NCBI GenBank assembly: GCA_017531385.1
Contig: JAFXLD010000086.1
Coordinates: forward strand, 17,215-81,214
DNA length: 64,000 nt
Source of the DNA: Clostridia bacterium
GTDB taxonomy: Bacteria > Bacillota > Clostridia > Oscillospirales > Acutalibacteraceae
Reading direction: 5' to 3'
The notes under the pieces were generated by a model. The model searched no databases. It worked only from the letters and a program-made list of their open reading frames with translations, and was not told the origin of the DNA. Every line of letters begins with the position of its first letter. The first letter of the stretch is position 1. Below are positions 18,366 through 26,460 of the stretch, piece by piece. Made by a program: the position numbers and the translations under genes.

Positions 18366-18394
18366 TTGATTTTTTATGAAAAGTATTGTATTAT
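18366..18394 (+). promoter_or_regulatory. sigma-A type promoter of alpha/beta hydrolase
   Basis: TTGATT at 18366-18371 and TATTAT at 18389-18394, 17 bp apart, 23 bp ahead of the ATG. Confidence 0.6.
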
Positions 18395-18417
18395 TTTAAT
18401 ATAACGGAGGTAAGATT

Positions 18418-19368
18418 ATGGGCAGTTCATTGAAAACTATGTTAAAAATTGCGGCAGGAACAACAATTACATTTCTTGCTGTAGGTGAAGCTGTGTACGA
18501 GCGTATCCTTAACAGGAAGTTTACAAATACAAATAACATCAGCCGAGCTATTGATGATGACCTTTATCAGTATTACGGCAAACCTGAAGATCAGGTTGAC
18601 GGTGATGCATGGTTTGTTGCGATGCACCCGGAAGAAACAGTTCTTGTTAATTCACAGGGTAAAACAATGCGCAGTAACATTTTTATACAGAAAGAACATA
18701 CCGATAAATGGATAATTGTGCTTCATGGTTACACAAGTTGTCCCAGAGGTATGGCATCACGTGCATTCCATTTCTATAAAGCCGGATATAATGTTCTGTT
18801 GCCGACTCTTATCAGTTTCGGTACTGATGAACGCACATACTGCACTATGGGTTATCATGACAGATATTATGTTATTGATTGGATGAAATATATCATCAGT
18901 ATGAACCCTGATGCAAGAATCGCAATTCTCGGAGAGTCAATGGGCAGTGCCACAACTATGCTTGTGTCCGGTGAACAGAATCTTCCTGAAAACTTGAAGT
19001 GTGTTGTTGCAGATTGTGGTTACACATCATGTTGGGAAGAATATGTAACACAGTGTAAAGAAATGTTCAACATGCCTGCGTTTCCCGCTATGCACGCAGC
19101 AAACGTTGTTTCAAAGCTGAGAGGTAATTTTGATTTCAAAAAATGTGCTCCGATTGAAGCTGTAGCAAAATCAAAAACACCGACATTGTTTATTCACGGT
19201 GAAAAAGATACTTTTGTACCTTATTGGATGATGAATAAACTGTTTGATGCCTGTACGGCAGAAAAGGAAAAGTTATCTGTGCCTGATGCACAGCATGCAA
19301 ACTCTCATGAAGTTCATCCGGAAATTTATTACCCGGCAGTTGACAAATTCCTGGAAAAATATATCTGA
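18418..19368 (+). CDS. alpha/beta hydrolase, membrane-anchored
   Basis: 316 aa with CGGAGG ahead of the ATG. A hydrophobic N-terminal stretch (~residues 6-22) is a likely membrane anchor. The hydrolase core starts with IIVLHGYTSCPRG (oxyanion region), the nucleophile elbow is GESMG near residue 180, the acid lies in HGEKDTFVP and the catalytic histidine in AQHANSH. Relatives are esterases or peptidases of broad range (YqkD/BAAT-like); the substrate is unknown. It is a single-gene unit with its own promoter and a strong terminator. Confidence 0.85.
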   Translation: MGSSLKTMLKIAAGTTITFLAVGEAVYERILNRKFTNTNNISRAIDDDLYQYYGKPEDQVDGDAWFVAMHPEETVLVNSQGKTMRSNIFIQKEHTDKWIIVLHGYTSCPRGMASRAFHFYKAGYNVLLPTLISFGTDERTYCTMGYHDRYYVIDWMKYIISMNPDARIAILGESMGSATTMLVSGEQNLPENLKCVVADCGYTSCWEEYVTQCKEMFNMPAFPAMHAANVVSKLRGNFDFKKCAPIEAVAKSKTPTLFIHGEKDTFVPYWMMNKLFDACTAEKEKLSVPDAQHANSHEVHPEIYYPAVDKFLEKYI

Positions 19369-19380
19369 CAACAGATTAAA

Positions 19381-19412
19381 AACCCGAAGCACTTTATGTG
19401 CTTCGGGTTTTG
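19381..19412. terminator. strong bidirectional terminator
   Basis: A perfect 12-bp stem (AACCCGAAGCAC / GTGCTTCGGGTT), 5-nt loop, flanked by A-rich left and T-rich right sides, lies between the convergent hydrolase and RodA-like genes. Confidence 0.85.
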
Positions 19413-19421
19413 TGTATTGTA

Positions 19422-20591
19422 TTAATCAAAAGGTGTACTGATATTTTTTACTCTGAAATTAACAATCTCTTTTTCCTGTGTATGTCTGTAAAGGCTCAGT
19501 ATCAATCCTATTGCAATGTAAATGCAAAGATTTGATGAACCGCCTGCACTGAGAAACGGTAGTGTGATACCGACAACAGGCAAAAGCTGCAAGCACATGC
19601 CTATATTAACGATAACCTGTGATGCTATCATTGCAGCAACACCTGTACAAAGAAGAATCAGAGTGTTATCACTTGATTTTTTGCCTATTCTTATGATTTT
19701 GATTACTATTGCAATAAACAGAAGGAGTGTAAGAATGCAGCCCACAAGTCCCAGTTCTTCGCCGATAACAGAAAATATCATGTCATTTTCATTTTCGGGA
19801 ACAATTTTTGTATATGTGCCGTTGAATAATCCCTTGCCGAATACTCCGCCGCTTTTTATAGCATTCAGACCCTGTTGCTGCTGATAAATGATATCGGGAT
19901 ATTCCTCAGGCTTTATAATAGCGTAAATACGGTCTTTCTGAATGCTTGTAAGAACGTATTTCCATGCAACAGGCACAGCTGCAGCAACAAGCAGTCCTCC
20001 GATTGCAAAATATCTCAATTGAATACCTGCGGTAAACAGCATGACAATAAATATGAAAATAAATATCAGGGCGCTTCCCATATCACCACTTATCAGAACA
20101 AGAAGACAGGGAATTGCAGCGTGAATGCACAGTAGTATAATATGTTTGACAGAATTGAGATTATCTCTGACAGTATCAATATGAACTGAAAAAGTGATAA
20201 TAAAACCTATTTTTACCAATTCCGACGGCTGAAAGAAAAGACCTGTATTCCCGAGAACTATCCATGTTTTAGCATCAGGTCTCTCAGGCGGACCTACACC
20301 GACTCCCGGTATAAAAAGTAAAAACATCAGCAAAAGGCAGACTCCTGCAATTATAGGCCATAATCTTACAATAAAATTGTAATCAATAACAGATATAATG
20401 AGTGCTGCAACAATACCTGCCGCAACTGCAATGAGCATAACTCTGGCATCTCTTGAAAACAGGTTTTCACCTGAATTTGTTGCACTTGAAACCAGAACAA
20501 CACCTAAAGTCGATATTAATATACATAAAAACAATAAAATTTTGTCTGTTTCCTTGATAAAACTTTTTATTTGTGATATAATTTTTTTCAT
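19422..20591 (-). CDS. RodA/FtsW/SpoVE-family peptidoglycan glycosyltransferase
   Basis: 389 aa from the ATG at 20591, chosen because AGGAAG precedes it; an upstream in-frame ATG would add 23 residues without a ribosome site. Ten or so membrane segments. The SEDS signature GMCLQLLPVVGITLPFLSAGGSSNL lies near the C-terminus and GEELGLVG in the loop before it. SEDS proteins polymerise lipid II into glycan strands with a class B PBP. The long GVGVGPPERPDAKTW loop with WIVLGNTGLFFQPSELVKIG looks RodA-like, but no mreB, ftsZ or PBP neighbour helps decide. Confidence 0.85.
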   Translation of the reverse strand: MKKIISQIKSFIKETDKILLFLCILISTLGVVLVSSATNSGENLFSRDARVMLIAVAAGIVAALIISVIDYNFIVRLWPIIAGVCLLLMFLLFIPGVGVGPPERPDAKTWIVLGNTGLFFQPSELVKIGFIITFSVHIDTVRDNLNSVKHIILLCIHAAIPCLLVLISGDMGSALIFIFIFIVMLFTAGIQLRYFAIGGLLVAAAVPVAWKYVLTSIQKDRIYAIIKPEEYPDIIYQQQQGLNAIKSGGVFGKGLFNGTYTKIVPENENDMIFSVIGEELGLVGCILTLLLFIAIVIKIIRIGKKSSDNTLILLCTGVAAMIASQVIVNIGMCLQLLPVVGITLPFLSAGGSSNLCIYIAIGLILSLYRHTQEKEIVNFRVKNISTPFD

Positions 20592-20684
20592 GGATGTAAT
20601 CTTCCTGTTTAAACTTTCTGTGAATATTATAACTTTATTCAGACTTATTTTCAAGTACAATTTATAAAGGCAGTTAATTATATT

Positions 20685-21116
20685 ATGAAAACATTTTTTT
20701 CACAAAGCGAAAATGATACAATCGCTGTTGCCTGCGGTTTTGCTTCAGAATTGCGTGGCGGAGATGTGGTGGCATTCAGAGGCGGAATGGGAATGGGCAA
20801 AACAGTCTTTGTAAGAGGCTGTGCCTGTGCACTTGGTGTTGATGCAGATGTCAGCAGTCCAACGTTTTCCATTGTAAATGATTACGGCGGAGATATCAAT
20901 ATATATCATTTTGATATGTATCGTGTTGAAAGTTGGGATTCTCTTTATTCCACAGGCTTTTTTGATTATATGAATGATAACAGTATTTTGTTTATCGAAT
21001 GGAGCGAAAATATTGAAAATGTTCTGCCCGAAAACACAATATATGTTAATTTCACACGTGGTGAAAATGAGAATGAACGCAGAATAGAGATATGTGGAGG
21101 TGACGGCAGATGGTAA
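20685..21116 (+). CDS. tsaE: tRNA threonylcarbamoyladenosine biosynthesis ATPase TsaE
   Basis: 143 aa. Walker A is GGMGMGKT (~33-40), followed by the family motif VSSPTFSIVNDY and the YHFDMYR strand. TsaE is the ATPase that resets the TsaB-TsaD complex making t6A37 on ANN-decoding tRNAs. tsaB begins 7 nt before its stop, a normal coupling. No tsaD or tsaC in the window. Confidence 0.93.
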   Translation: MKTFFSQSENDTIAVACGFASELRGGDVVAFRGGMGMGKTVFVRGCACALGVDADVSSPTFSIVNDYGGDINIYHFDMYRVESWDSLYSTGFFDYMNDNSILFIEWSENIENVLPENTIYVNFTRGENENERRIEICGGDGRW

Positions 21117-21817
21117 TACTCGGTATTGAAACATCGGCACCGTCAGCTTCTGCGGCAATAGTAAAAGACGGTAAGTTGCTTTCCGAAATGTTTCTGAATG
21201 TGGGGCTCACTCATTCTGTAACATTAATGACTTTGATAAGGCAAGCTGTTGAAGGTACAGGAATGTCAGTTGATGACATTGATGCTGTTGCGGTCAGCAA
21301 TGGTCCCGGTTCTTTTACAGGTGTCCGTATCGGCGTTTCTGCCGCAAAGGGATTGGCACAGCCCGGTGAAAAAATATGTGTTCCCGTTTCAACTCTTGAA
21401 GCAATTGCTTATCCGTTGTCAAACAGTAATTCTATCGTAGTGTCCGTTATGGATGCAAGATGTCAGCAGGTCTATTGTGCGGTGTTTGATTGTCATAATT
21501 CTGAAATGACAAGAATTACGCAGGATGATGCAATTTCACTTGACAGTCTTTGTGATATGTTGAAAACTCTTGACAAAGATATAATGCTTATCGGTGACGG
21601 TACGGATATTGCTTATAATTATCTGAGTTCTGAAATACCACATTTATATAAAGCATCACCGATTTTTAAATATCAGCGTGCATCAAGTGTTGCGATGCTG
21701 GCAGAAAATAAAATCAGAAATAACGAAGGTGTGACTTCTGCAAACGATCTTGTGCCTTCATATCTCAGACTTTCACAGGCTGAGCGAGAACTCAAAAAGA
21801 AAAAGGAGAATGAATAA
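21110..21817 (+). CDS. tsaB: tRNA threonylcarbamoyladenosine biosynthesis protein TsaB
   Basis: 235 aa ASKHA-fold scaffold protein. Opening ILGIETSAPSASAAIVKDG and AVSNGPGSFTGVRIGVSAAKGLA are typical of TsaB. It dimerises with TsaD for t6A transfer. It overlaps tsaE at the start and shares one nucleotide with the rpiB start (TAATG). The C-terminus is highly charged (ELKKKKENE), usual for this class. Confidence 0.93.
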   Translation: MVILGIETSAPSASAAIVKDGKLLSEMFLNVGLTHSVTLMTLIRQAVEGTGMSVDDIDAVAVSNGPGSFTGVRIGVSAAKGLAQPGEKICVPVSTLEAIAYPLSNSNSIVVSVMDARCQQVYCAVFDCHNSEMTRITQDDAISLDSLCDMLKTLDKDIMLIGDGTDIAYNYLSSEIPHLYKASPIFKYQRASSVAMLAENKIRNNEGVTSANDLVPSYLRLSQAERELKKKKENE

Positions 21818-22257
21818 TGAAAATTGCGATCGGATCAGACCATGCAGGATTTCCTCTTAAAGAAGAAATCAGAAAATATCTCGATGAAAAAGGAATAGAG
21901 TATGTAGACTGCGGAGTTTATGATGCTTCATCAGCAGATTACCCCGTTCAGGCTAAAAATACTTGCGAAAAGATTGTTTCGGGTGAGTGTGTAAGAGGTA
22001 TACTTTGTTGCGGAACGGGAATCGGCATATCGATGGCTGCCAATAAAGTAAAAGGAATCCGTGCGGCTTGCTGTTCTGATTATTTCAGTGCTAAATACAC
22101 AAGACTTCATAATGATGCAAACGTGCTTTGTCTCGGCGCAAGAGTTATCGGTGCAGGTGCGGCACTTGAACTTGTTGATGTTTTCCTTTCCACTGAATTT
22201 GAAGGCGGCAGACATCAGAGAAGAGTAGATCTGATTACTGAAATTGAAAACGGATAA
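21817..22257 (+). CDS. rpiB: ribose-5-phosphate isomerase B
   Basis: 146 aa RpiB/LacA/LacB-family protein. MKIAIGSDHAGFPLKEEI and the catalytic cysteine loop CCGTGIGISMAANKVKGIRAA are diagnostic; HNDANVLCLGARVIG follows. It interconverts ribose-5-P and ribulose-5-P in the pentose phosphate pathway. It is the last gene of tsaE-tsaB-rpiB, coupled to tsaB by a TAATG overlap. Allose-6-P isomerase activity is possible in this family. Confidence 0.92.
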   Translation: MKIAIGSDHAGFPLKEEIRKYLDEKGIEYVDCGVYDASSADYPVQAKNTCEKIVSGECVRGILCCGTGIGISMAANKVKGIRAACCSDYFSAKYTRLHNDANVLCLGARVIGAGAALELVDVFLSTEFEGGRHQRRVDLITEIENG

Positions 22258-22270
22258 TAAATAAACAAAA

Positions 22271-22300
22271 GAGCCATGTCGGAAAGACATGGCTTAATTT
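22271..22300. terminator. hairpin terminator between rpiB and rpmB
   Basis: AGCCATGTC / GACATGGCT stem with a 5-nt GGAAA loop. The T-tract is short on the plus side; the AAAACAAA flank on the left could serve the minus strand. Confidence 0.6.
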
Positions 22301-22323
22301 TGTTCATTATTGAGTTTAATGAA

Positions 22324-22512
22324 TTAAACGGCTCTTGTAACCTTGCCTGAACGAAGGCAACGGCTGCAAACATGAATTCTCTTGGGTGTGCCGTTTACAA
22401 CAGCTTTAACTTTCATAACGTTGGGCTTCCAGGTTCTGTTGGTTCTTCTGTGTGAGTGAGAAACCTTGATACCGAAAGCTACATCTTTTCCGCAGATATC
22501 ACATTTTGCCAT
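22324..22512 (-). CDS. rpmB: 50S ribosomal protein L28
   Basis: 62 aa. MAKCDICGKDVAFGIKVSHS and the second pair VCSRCLRSGKV show the two CxxC zinc-binding pairs of the zinc form of L28. RTNRTWKPN is family-typical. A strong AAAGGAGG precedes the ATG. Single-gene unit with its own promoter, the usual arrangement in Firmicutes. Confidence 0.97.
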   Translation of the reverse strand: MAKCDICGKDVAFGIKVSHSHRRTNRTWKPNVMKVKAVVNGTPKRIHVCSRCLRSGKVTRAV

Positions 22513-22594
22513 GCGGAATGCACCTCCTTTTACTTTGATGGGGATTGCAAAAATGCAAAATACCTCATCTTGTAACTAAAACTTTATTTTACGC

Positions 22595-22622
22595 ACTATA
22601 TAGTAACAGATTTGTTTGTCAA
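22595..22622 (-). promoter_or_regulatory. sigma-A promoter of rpmB
   Basis: Minus strand TTGACA (22622-22617) and TATAGT (22600-22595), 16 bp apart, about 80 nt ahead of the rpmB start. Confidence 0.6.
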
Positions 22623-22728
22623 TTGCAAGTGTTTTTTTAAAATAATTCAAAAATATTTGTAATTTTTTCGATATTGAGCAAAATTCTGTTTTGTTAATAA
22701 AAAAAACTATAATTATCAAAAAAATCTA

Positions 22729-22757
22729 TTGCAAAATCTGAAAAAATGATATATAAT
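22729..22757 (+). promoter_or_regulatory. sigma-A promoter of recA
   Basis: TTGCAA at 22729-22734 and TATAAT at 22752-22757, 17 bp apart, 49 bp ahead of the recA ATG. Confidence 0.65.
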
Positions 22758-22762
22758 GATAT

Positions 22763-22776
22763 CGAACATTTGTACA
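22763..22776 (+). promoter_or_regulatory. candidate LexA (SOS) box at recA
   Basis: CGAACATTTGTACA directly follows the -10 box, at the expected transcription start. The Gram-positive consensus is CGAAC-N4-GTTCG; the left half is exact and the right half is imperfect (GTACA). The position is right for LexA repression of recA. Confidence 0.55.
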
Positions 22777-22806
22777 ACAACTATCCGTGAAAGGAAGATT
22801 TTAAAC

Positions 22807-23904
22807 ATGGCAGACAGACAGAAAGCTCTTGAAACAGCTCTTTCTCAGATTGAAAAGAAATATGGTAAAGGTGCAGTTATGCGTCTTGGTGAAAGCAGTA
22901 CAATGAATGTGGAAGCTATCCCCACAGGTTCTCTTACGCTTGATAATGCAACAGGAATCGGTGGACTCCCCAAGGGAAGAATAGTTGAAATTTACGGTCC
23001 TGAATCATCAGGTAAAACAACTCTTGCTCTTCATGTTGTTGCAGAAGCACAGAAAATGGGCGGAGAAGCTGCGTTTGTTGATGCTGAACATGCCCTTGAT
23101 CCCGTATATGCCGCAAATCTCGGCGTTGATGTTGATTCTCTTCTTGTAGCTCAGCCCGACAACGGTGAACAGGCTCTTGAAATCACAGAAGCACTTGCAA
23201 GATCAGGTGCGATTGACATAATTATTGTTGACTCTGTTGCAGCCCTTGTTCCGAAAGCTGAAATCGAAGGCGACATGGGCGATTCTCATGTAGGTCTTCA
23301 CGCAAGACTTATGTCACAGGCTCTTCGTAAGCTTACAGGTGCAATTGCCAAGTCAAATACTCTTGTCGTGTTCATCAACCAGCTCCGTGAAAAGGTCGGC
23401 GTTGTTTACGGTAATCCTGAAGTAACAACAGGCGGTCGTGCCCTCAAATTCTATTCAACCATAAGAATTGATGTAAGAAAATCTGAGCAGATTAAGGGAT
23501 CAGGCACTGATGTCGTCGGCTCCAGAACAAAATGTAAGGTTGTTAAGAACAAAGTCGCACCACCGTTTAAAACTGCTGAGTTTGACATTATGTACGGTAC
23601 AGGCATATCAAAAACAGGTGAAATGGTTGATATCGGTGTTATGTATAATATTATTCAGAAAAGCGGTGCATGGTTCTCATACGGTGATATCAGACTTGGT
23701 CAGGGCAGAGAGAATGTAAAAGCTTATTTTGAGCAGAATCCTGAATTTGCCGCTGAAATTGAAGCAAAAATCCGTGAGGCAATGAAAAACAGCTCAGAAG
23801 ATAAACCTGCATCAAAGTCTGCAGCGTCAAAGGCTGTTGCAGGTCCTAAGTCAGTTGAAGCAGCAAAAGCAAGACTTGATGTTACTGTTGATGATGACGA
23901 CTGA
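22807..23904 (+). CDS. recA: recombinase RecA
   Basis: 365 aa from ATG 22807, chosen for AAAGGAAG upstream and the standard [22 protein letters not shown] opening (shown in part). Walker A is GPESSGKTT (64-72), and [18 protein letters not shown] is loop L1/L2 territory, all intact. It forms filaments on single-stranded DNA for strand exchange and triggers LexA self-cleavage. The C-terminus ends in an acidic tail DDDD. recX overlaps its stop codon by one base. Confidence 0.97.
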   Translation: MADRQKALETALSQIEKKYGKGAVMRLGESSTMNVEAIPTGSLTLDNATGIGGLPKGRIVEIYGPESSGKTTLALHVVAEAQKMGGEAAFVDAEHALDPVYAANLGVDVDSLLVAQPDNGEQALEITEALARSGAIDIIIVDSVAALVPKAEIEGDMGDSHVGLHARLMSQALRKLTGAIAKSNTLVVFINQLREKVGVVYGNPEVTTGGRALKFYSTIRIDVRKSEQIKGSGTDVVGSRTKCKVVKNKVAPPFKTAEFDIMYGTGISKTGEMVDIGVMYNIIQKSGAWFSYGDIRLGQGRENVKAYFEQNPEFAAEIEAKIREAMKNSSEDKPASKSAASKAVAGPKSVEAAKARLDVTVDDDD

Positions 23905-24515
23905 TGATAATTAAAATTGAGCCTGCAAAAGGCGGAAAATTATCGTTATTTGCAGATGATGAATATGTAATGACTGTGGATCCCGATACATGGTATTCAC
24001 TTGATTATTCAGACGGTTGCGAAATAGATGAAGAAGAATTTGAAAAACTGAAATTTCTTATTGAATCCAGAAAAGCATATGCACAAGCTCTCAGATTTTT
24101 AACTCTGAGGGCTCATTCTGCTGATGAACTTTATAAAAAACTCATAAAAAAACACTCTCCGGAATGTTCAGCATATGCAATTGAAAAATGTCGTGAGCTG
24201 GGTTTTATTGATGACGAAGATTTTGCAATAAGATATGCAAATGAACTTGTCAACAGAAAAAAATACGGTCTGTCCCGAATCAGAAGTGAGCTTTATTTAA
24301 AAGGAATTGATCGGGAAATTACTGAAAATGTAATAAATTCACTTGACATTGATTTTTCACAGAGTATCATAGAGATAATTGAAAAGAAATACGCTGATTG
24401 TCTGAATGACGAAAAAGGCAGAAGACGAATGATTGCAGGACTGATGCGTCTTGGCTATAATTACAGCGATATAAAAACAGCACTTGCAGATTATGACTTA
24501 CCGGAGGATTATTAA
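23904..24515 (+). CDS. recX: regulatory protein RecX
   Basis: 203 aa, mostly helical, made of three-helix repeats. RAHSADELYKKL and GFIDDEDFAIRYANELVNRKKYGLSRIRSELYLKGI (read as two parts around residues 70-130) are the RecX core. It binds RecA filaments and limits their activity. Its ATG overlaps the recA stop (TGATG), coupling translation. The N-terminal ~50 residues form a beta-rich extension seen in Firmicute RecX. Confidence 0.88.
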   Translation: MIIKIEPAKGGKLSLFADDEYVMTVDPDTWYSLDYSDGCEIDEEEFEKLKFLIESRKAYAQALRFLTLRAHSADELYKKLIKKHSPECSAYAIEKCRELGFIDDEDFAIRYANELVNRKKYGLSRIRSELYLKGIDREITENVINSLDIDFSQSIIEIIEKKYADCLNDEKGRRRMIAGLMRLGYNYSDIKTALADYDLPEDY

Positions 24516-24516
24516 C

Positions 24517-25845
24517 ATGAGCTATAATGTAGGATTTATTTCATTAGGTTGTCCGAAAAATCAGGTTGATGCCGAGCTTATGCTTTCAAAAATCGAAAAA
24601 GCAGGGTTCAATATTGTCGACGTTGCTTATGAAGCAGATGTTGTAGTTATAAATACATGTGGCTTTATTGAAGATGCTAAGAAAGAAGCAATCGACAACA
24701 TTCTCGAAATGGCAGAGCTCAAAAAAGAGGGAAGTATTCAGAAAATTATTGTCACAGGCTGTCTTGCAGAGCGTTATAAAGACGAGATTTTTGCAGAATT
24801 TCCTGAAGTAGATGCTGTAATCGGTCTTGGTGCAAATGCCGATATCGTTGCAACGGTTAAATCTGTTATGAATGGCGAACAGATAGGATCTTTTCCCGAA
24901 AAAGAAAAAATGCCGCTTAGTGGCGAAAGATTGCTCACTACACCTCAGCACTGGGCGTATCTCAAGATTGCAGACGGCTGTTCTAACTGCTGCACATACT
25001 GCGCAATACCTTCTATCCGTGGTGAATTCCGTTCAAGACCAATGGATGAAATCATTGAAGAAGCAGAAAAACTGGCATCAGACGGCACAAAAGAAATTAT
25101 CATAATCGCTCAGGATACAACACGATACGGTCTTGATCTTTACGGTGAATTAAAACTTCCCGAACTTCTCAGAAAACTTAATAATATTGACGGGCTTGAA
25201 TGGATCAGAATGCTCTATTGCTATCCCGACAGAATTACTGATGAGCTTATCGACACAATGGCATCATGCGAAAAAGTACTTCATTATATAGATTTACCGC
25301 TTCAGCATGCAGACGGAAGAATCCTCAAAGCTATGAACAGAACAGGTGACAGAGAATCTCTTGAGGCTCTTATTGATAAAATCAGAGAAAAAATGCCTGA
25401 TGTTGTTCTTCGCACAACCTTTATAACAGGTTTTCCCGGTGAAGATGAAGAGGCATTCAATAATCTTTCTGAGTTTATTGATGATATAATGTTTGACCGT
25501 CTTGGCTGTTTTGCCTATTCTGCTGAAGAAGGAACACCTGCTGCAGAGATGGATAATCAGGTTGACGAAGAAGTCCGTAAACACAGGGCAGATGTTATAA
25601 TGGAACAACAGTACGATATTTTTGAATTCAAGCAGAGAAAGCTTATCGGTGAAAAAATCAAATGTATTGTTGAAGGTTATGATGCCTATACAGACAGTTA
25701 TTTCGGCAGAACATGGAAGGATGCACCCGAAATTGATTCTGTAGTGTATTTTACAGGTATCGGTGATTATAATGACGGTGATATTGTTGATGTTGAAATT
25801 TTTGACATCAATGAATATGACCTTATGGGAGAGATTGTAAAGTGA
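24517..25845 (+). CDS. rimO: ribosomal protein S12 methylthiotransferase RimO
   Basis: 442 aa from ATG 24517, one base after the recX stop with CCGGAGG ahead. Domains in order: UPF0004 with three cysteines (GCPKNQVD, INTCGF, TGCLAERY), a radical-SAM core with C-x3-C-x2-C in DGCSNCCTYCAIPSIRG, and a C-terminal TRAM domain. It adds a methylthio group to an aspartate of ribosomal protein S12. The GCPKNQVD start and IPSIRG context separate it from MiaB. The pgsA start overlaps its stop by 4 nt. Confidence 0.92.
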   Translation: MSYNVGFISLGCPKNQVDAELMLSKIEKAGFNIVDVAYEADVVVINTCGFIEDAKKEAIDNILEMAELKKEGSIQKIIVTGCLAERYKDEIFAEFPEVDAVIGLGANADIVATVKSVMNGEQIGSFPEKEKMPLSGERLLTTPQHWAYLKIADGCSNCCTYCAIPSIRGEFRSRPMDEIIEEAEKLASDGTKEIIIIAQDTTRYGLDLYGELKLPELLRKLNNIDGLEWIRMLYCYPDRITDELIDTMASCEKVLHYIDLPLQHADGRILKAMNRTGDRESLEALIDKIREKMPDVVLRTTFITGFPGEDEEAFNNLSEFIDDIMFDRLGCFAYSAEEGTPAAEMDNQVDEEVRKHRADVIMEQQYDIFEFKQRKLIGEKIKCIVEGYDAYTDSYFGRTWKDAPEIDSVVYFTGIGDYNDGDIVDVEIFDINEYDLMGEIVK

Positions 25846-26417
25846 AAATTGATTTGAATTTGCCTAACAAACTGACCATTATCAGAATTGTTCTGACACC
25901 TGTATTTTTATTTCTGTTTCTTACAGAGTTGATCCCTTATAACTATATTTTTGCATTGATAGTTTTTGCTGTTGCAGCTATAACTGATTTTGCAGACGGA
26001 AAAATAGCAAGAAGCCGTAATATTATAACAAATTTCGGTAAAATTGCAGACCCTATTGCGGATAAGATATTGACAACAACTACTTTGCTTTGTTTTATGC
26101 AGAAAAACCTTTGCAGTATATGGGTAATTCTTCTTATTCTTACCAGAGAATTTGCTGTTTCTGCAATAAGAATATCTGCTGCATCGCAAGGCTCCGTAAT
26201 TCCCGCAAATATATACGGAAAAATAAAAACAGTAATGCAGATGGTTTTTTCAGTAATTATTCTTTTATTGATTGCTCTTCAGAGCGGAATTAATTTCTCA
26301 ATTCCGCATTTTGAAATTATTTCAGCAGTTATGATGTGGATACTCGCTGTTGTTACGATTGTTTCAGGTATTATTTATATTAAAGACAGTGCGAAAATAA
26401 TCGATTTTTCAAAATAA
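25842..26417 (+). CDS. pgsA: CDP-diacylglycerol-glycerol-3-phosphate 3-phosphatidyltransferase
   Basis: 191 aa with a GTG start that overlaps the rimO stop by 4 nt. The CDP-alcohol phosphotransferase motif DG-x2-AR-x8-G-x3-D-x3-D is complete in ADGKIARSRNI and NFGKIADPIAD. Five or six membrane segments. It makes phosphatidylglycerol phosphate, the first step to PG and cardiolipin. recA-recX-rimO-pgsA is a compact run, a common neighbourhood in Firmicutes. Confidence 0.9.
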   Translation: MKIDLNLPNKLTIIRIVLTPVFLFLFLTELIPYNYIFALIVFAVAAITDFADGKIARSRNIITNFGKIADPIADKILTTTTLLCFMQKNLCSIWVILLILTREFAVSAIRISAASQGSVIPANIYGKIKTVMQMVFSVIILLLIALQSGINFSIPHFEIISAVMMWILAVVTIVSGIIYIKDSAKIIDFSK

Positions 26418-26460
26418 TTCTCTGCAGCCGCAATTTTGCTGTTGCAAAATGGTGAAATCT

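Noticed and set aside
20398-20667. 89-codon plus-strand frame antisense to the RodA-like gene start
   Set aside because: Frame shadow; no ribosome site, and RodA-like coding signals on the minus strand are clear.
24586-24951. 121-codon antisense frame in rimO
   Set aside because: Cys/Phe-rich shadow of the rimO frame without start signals.
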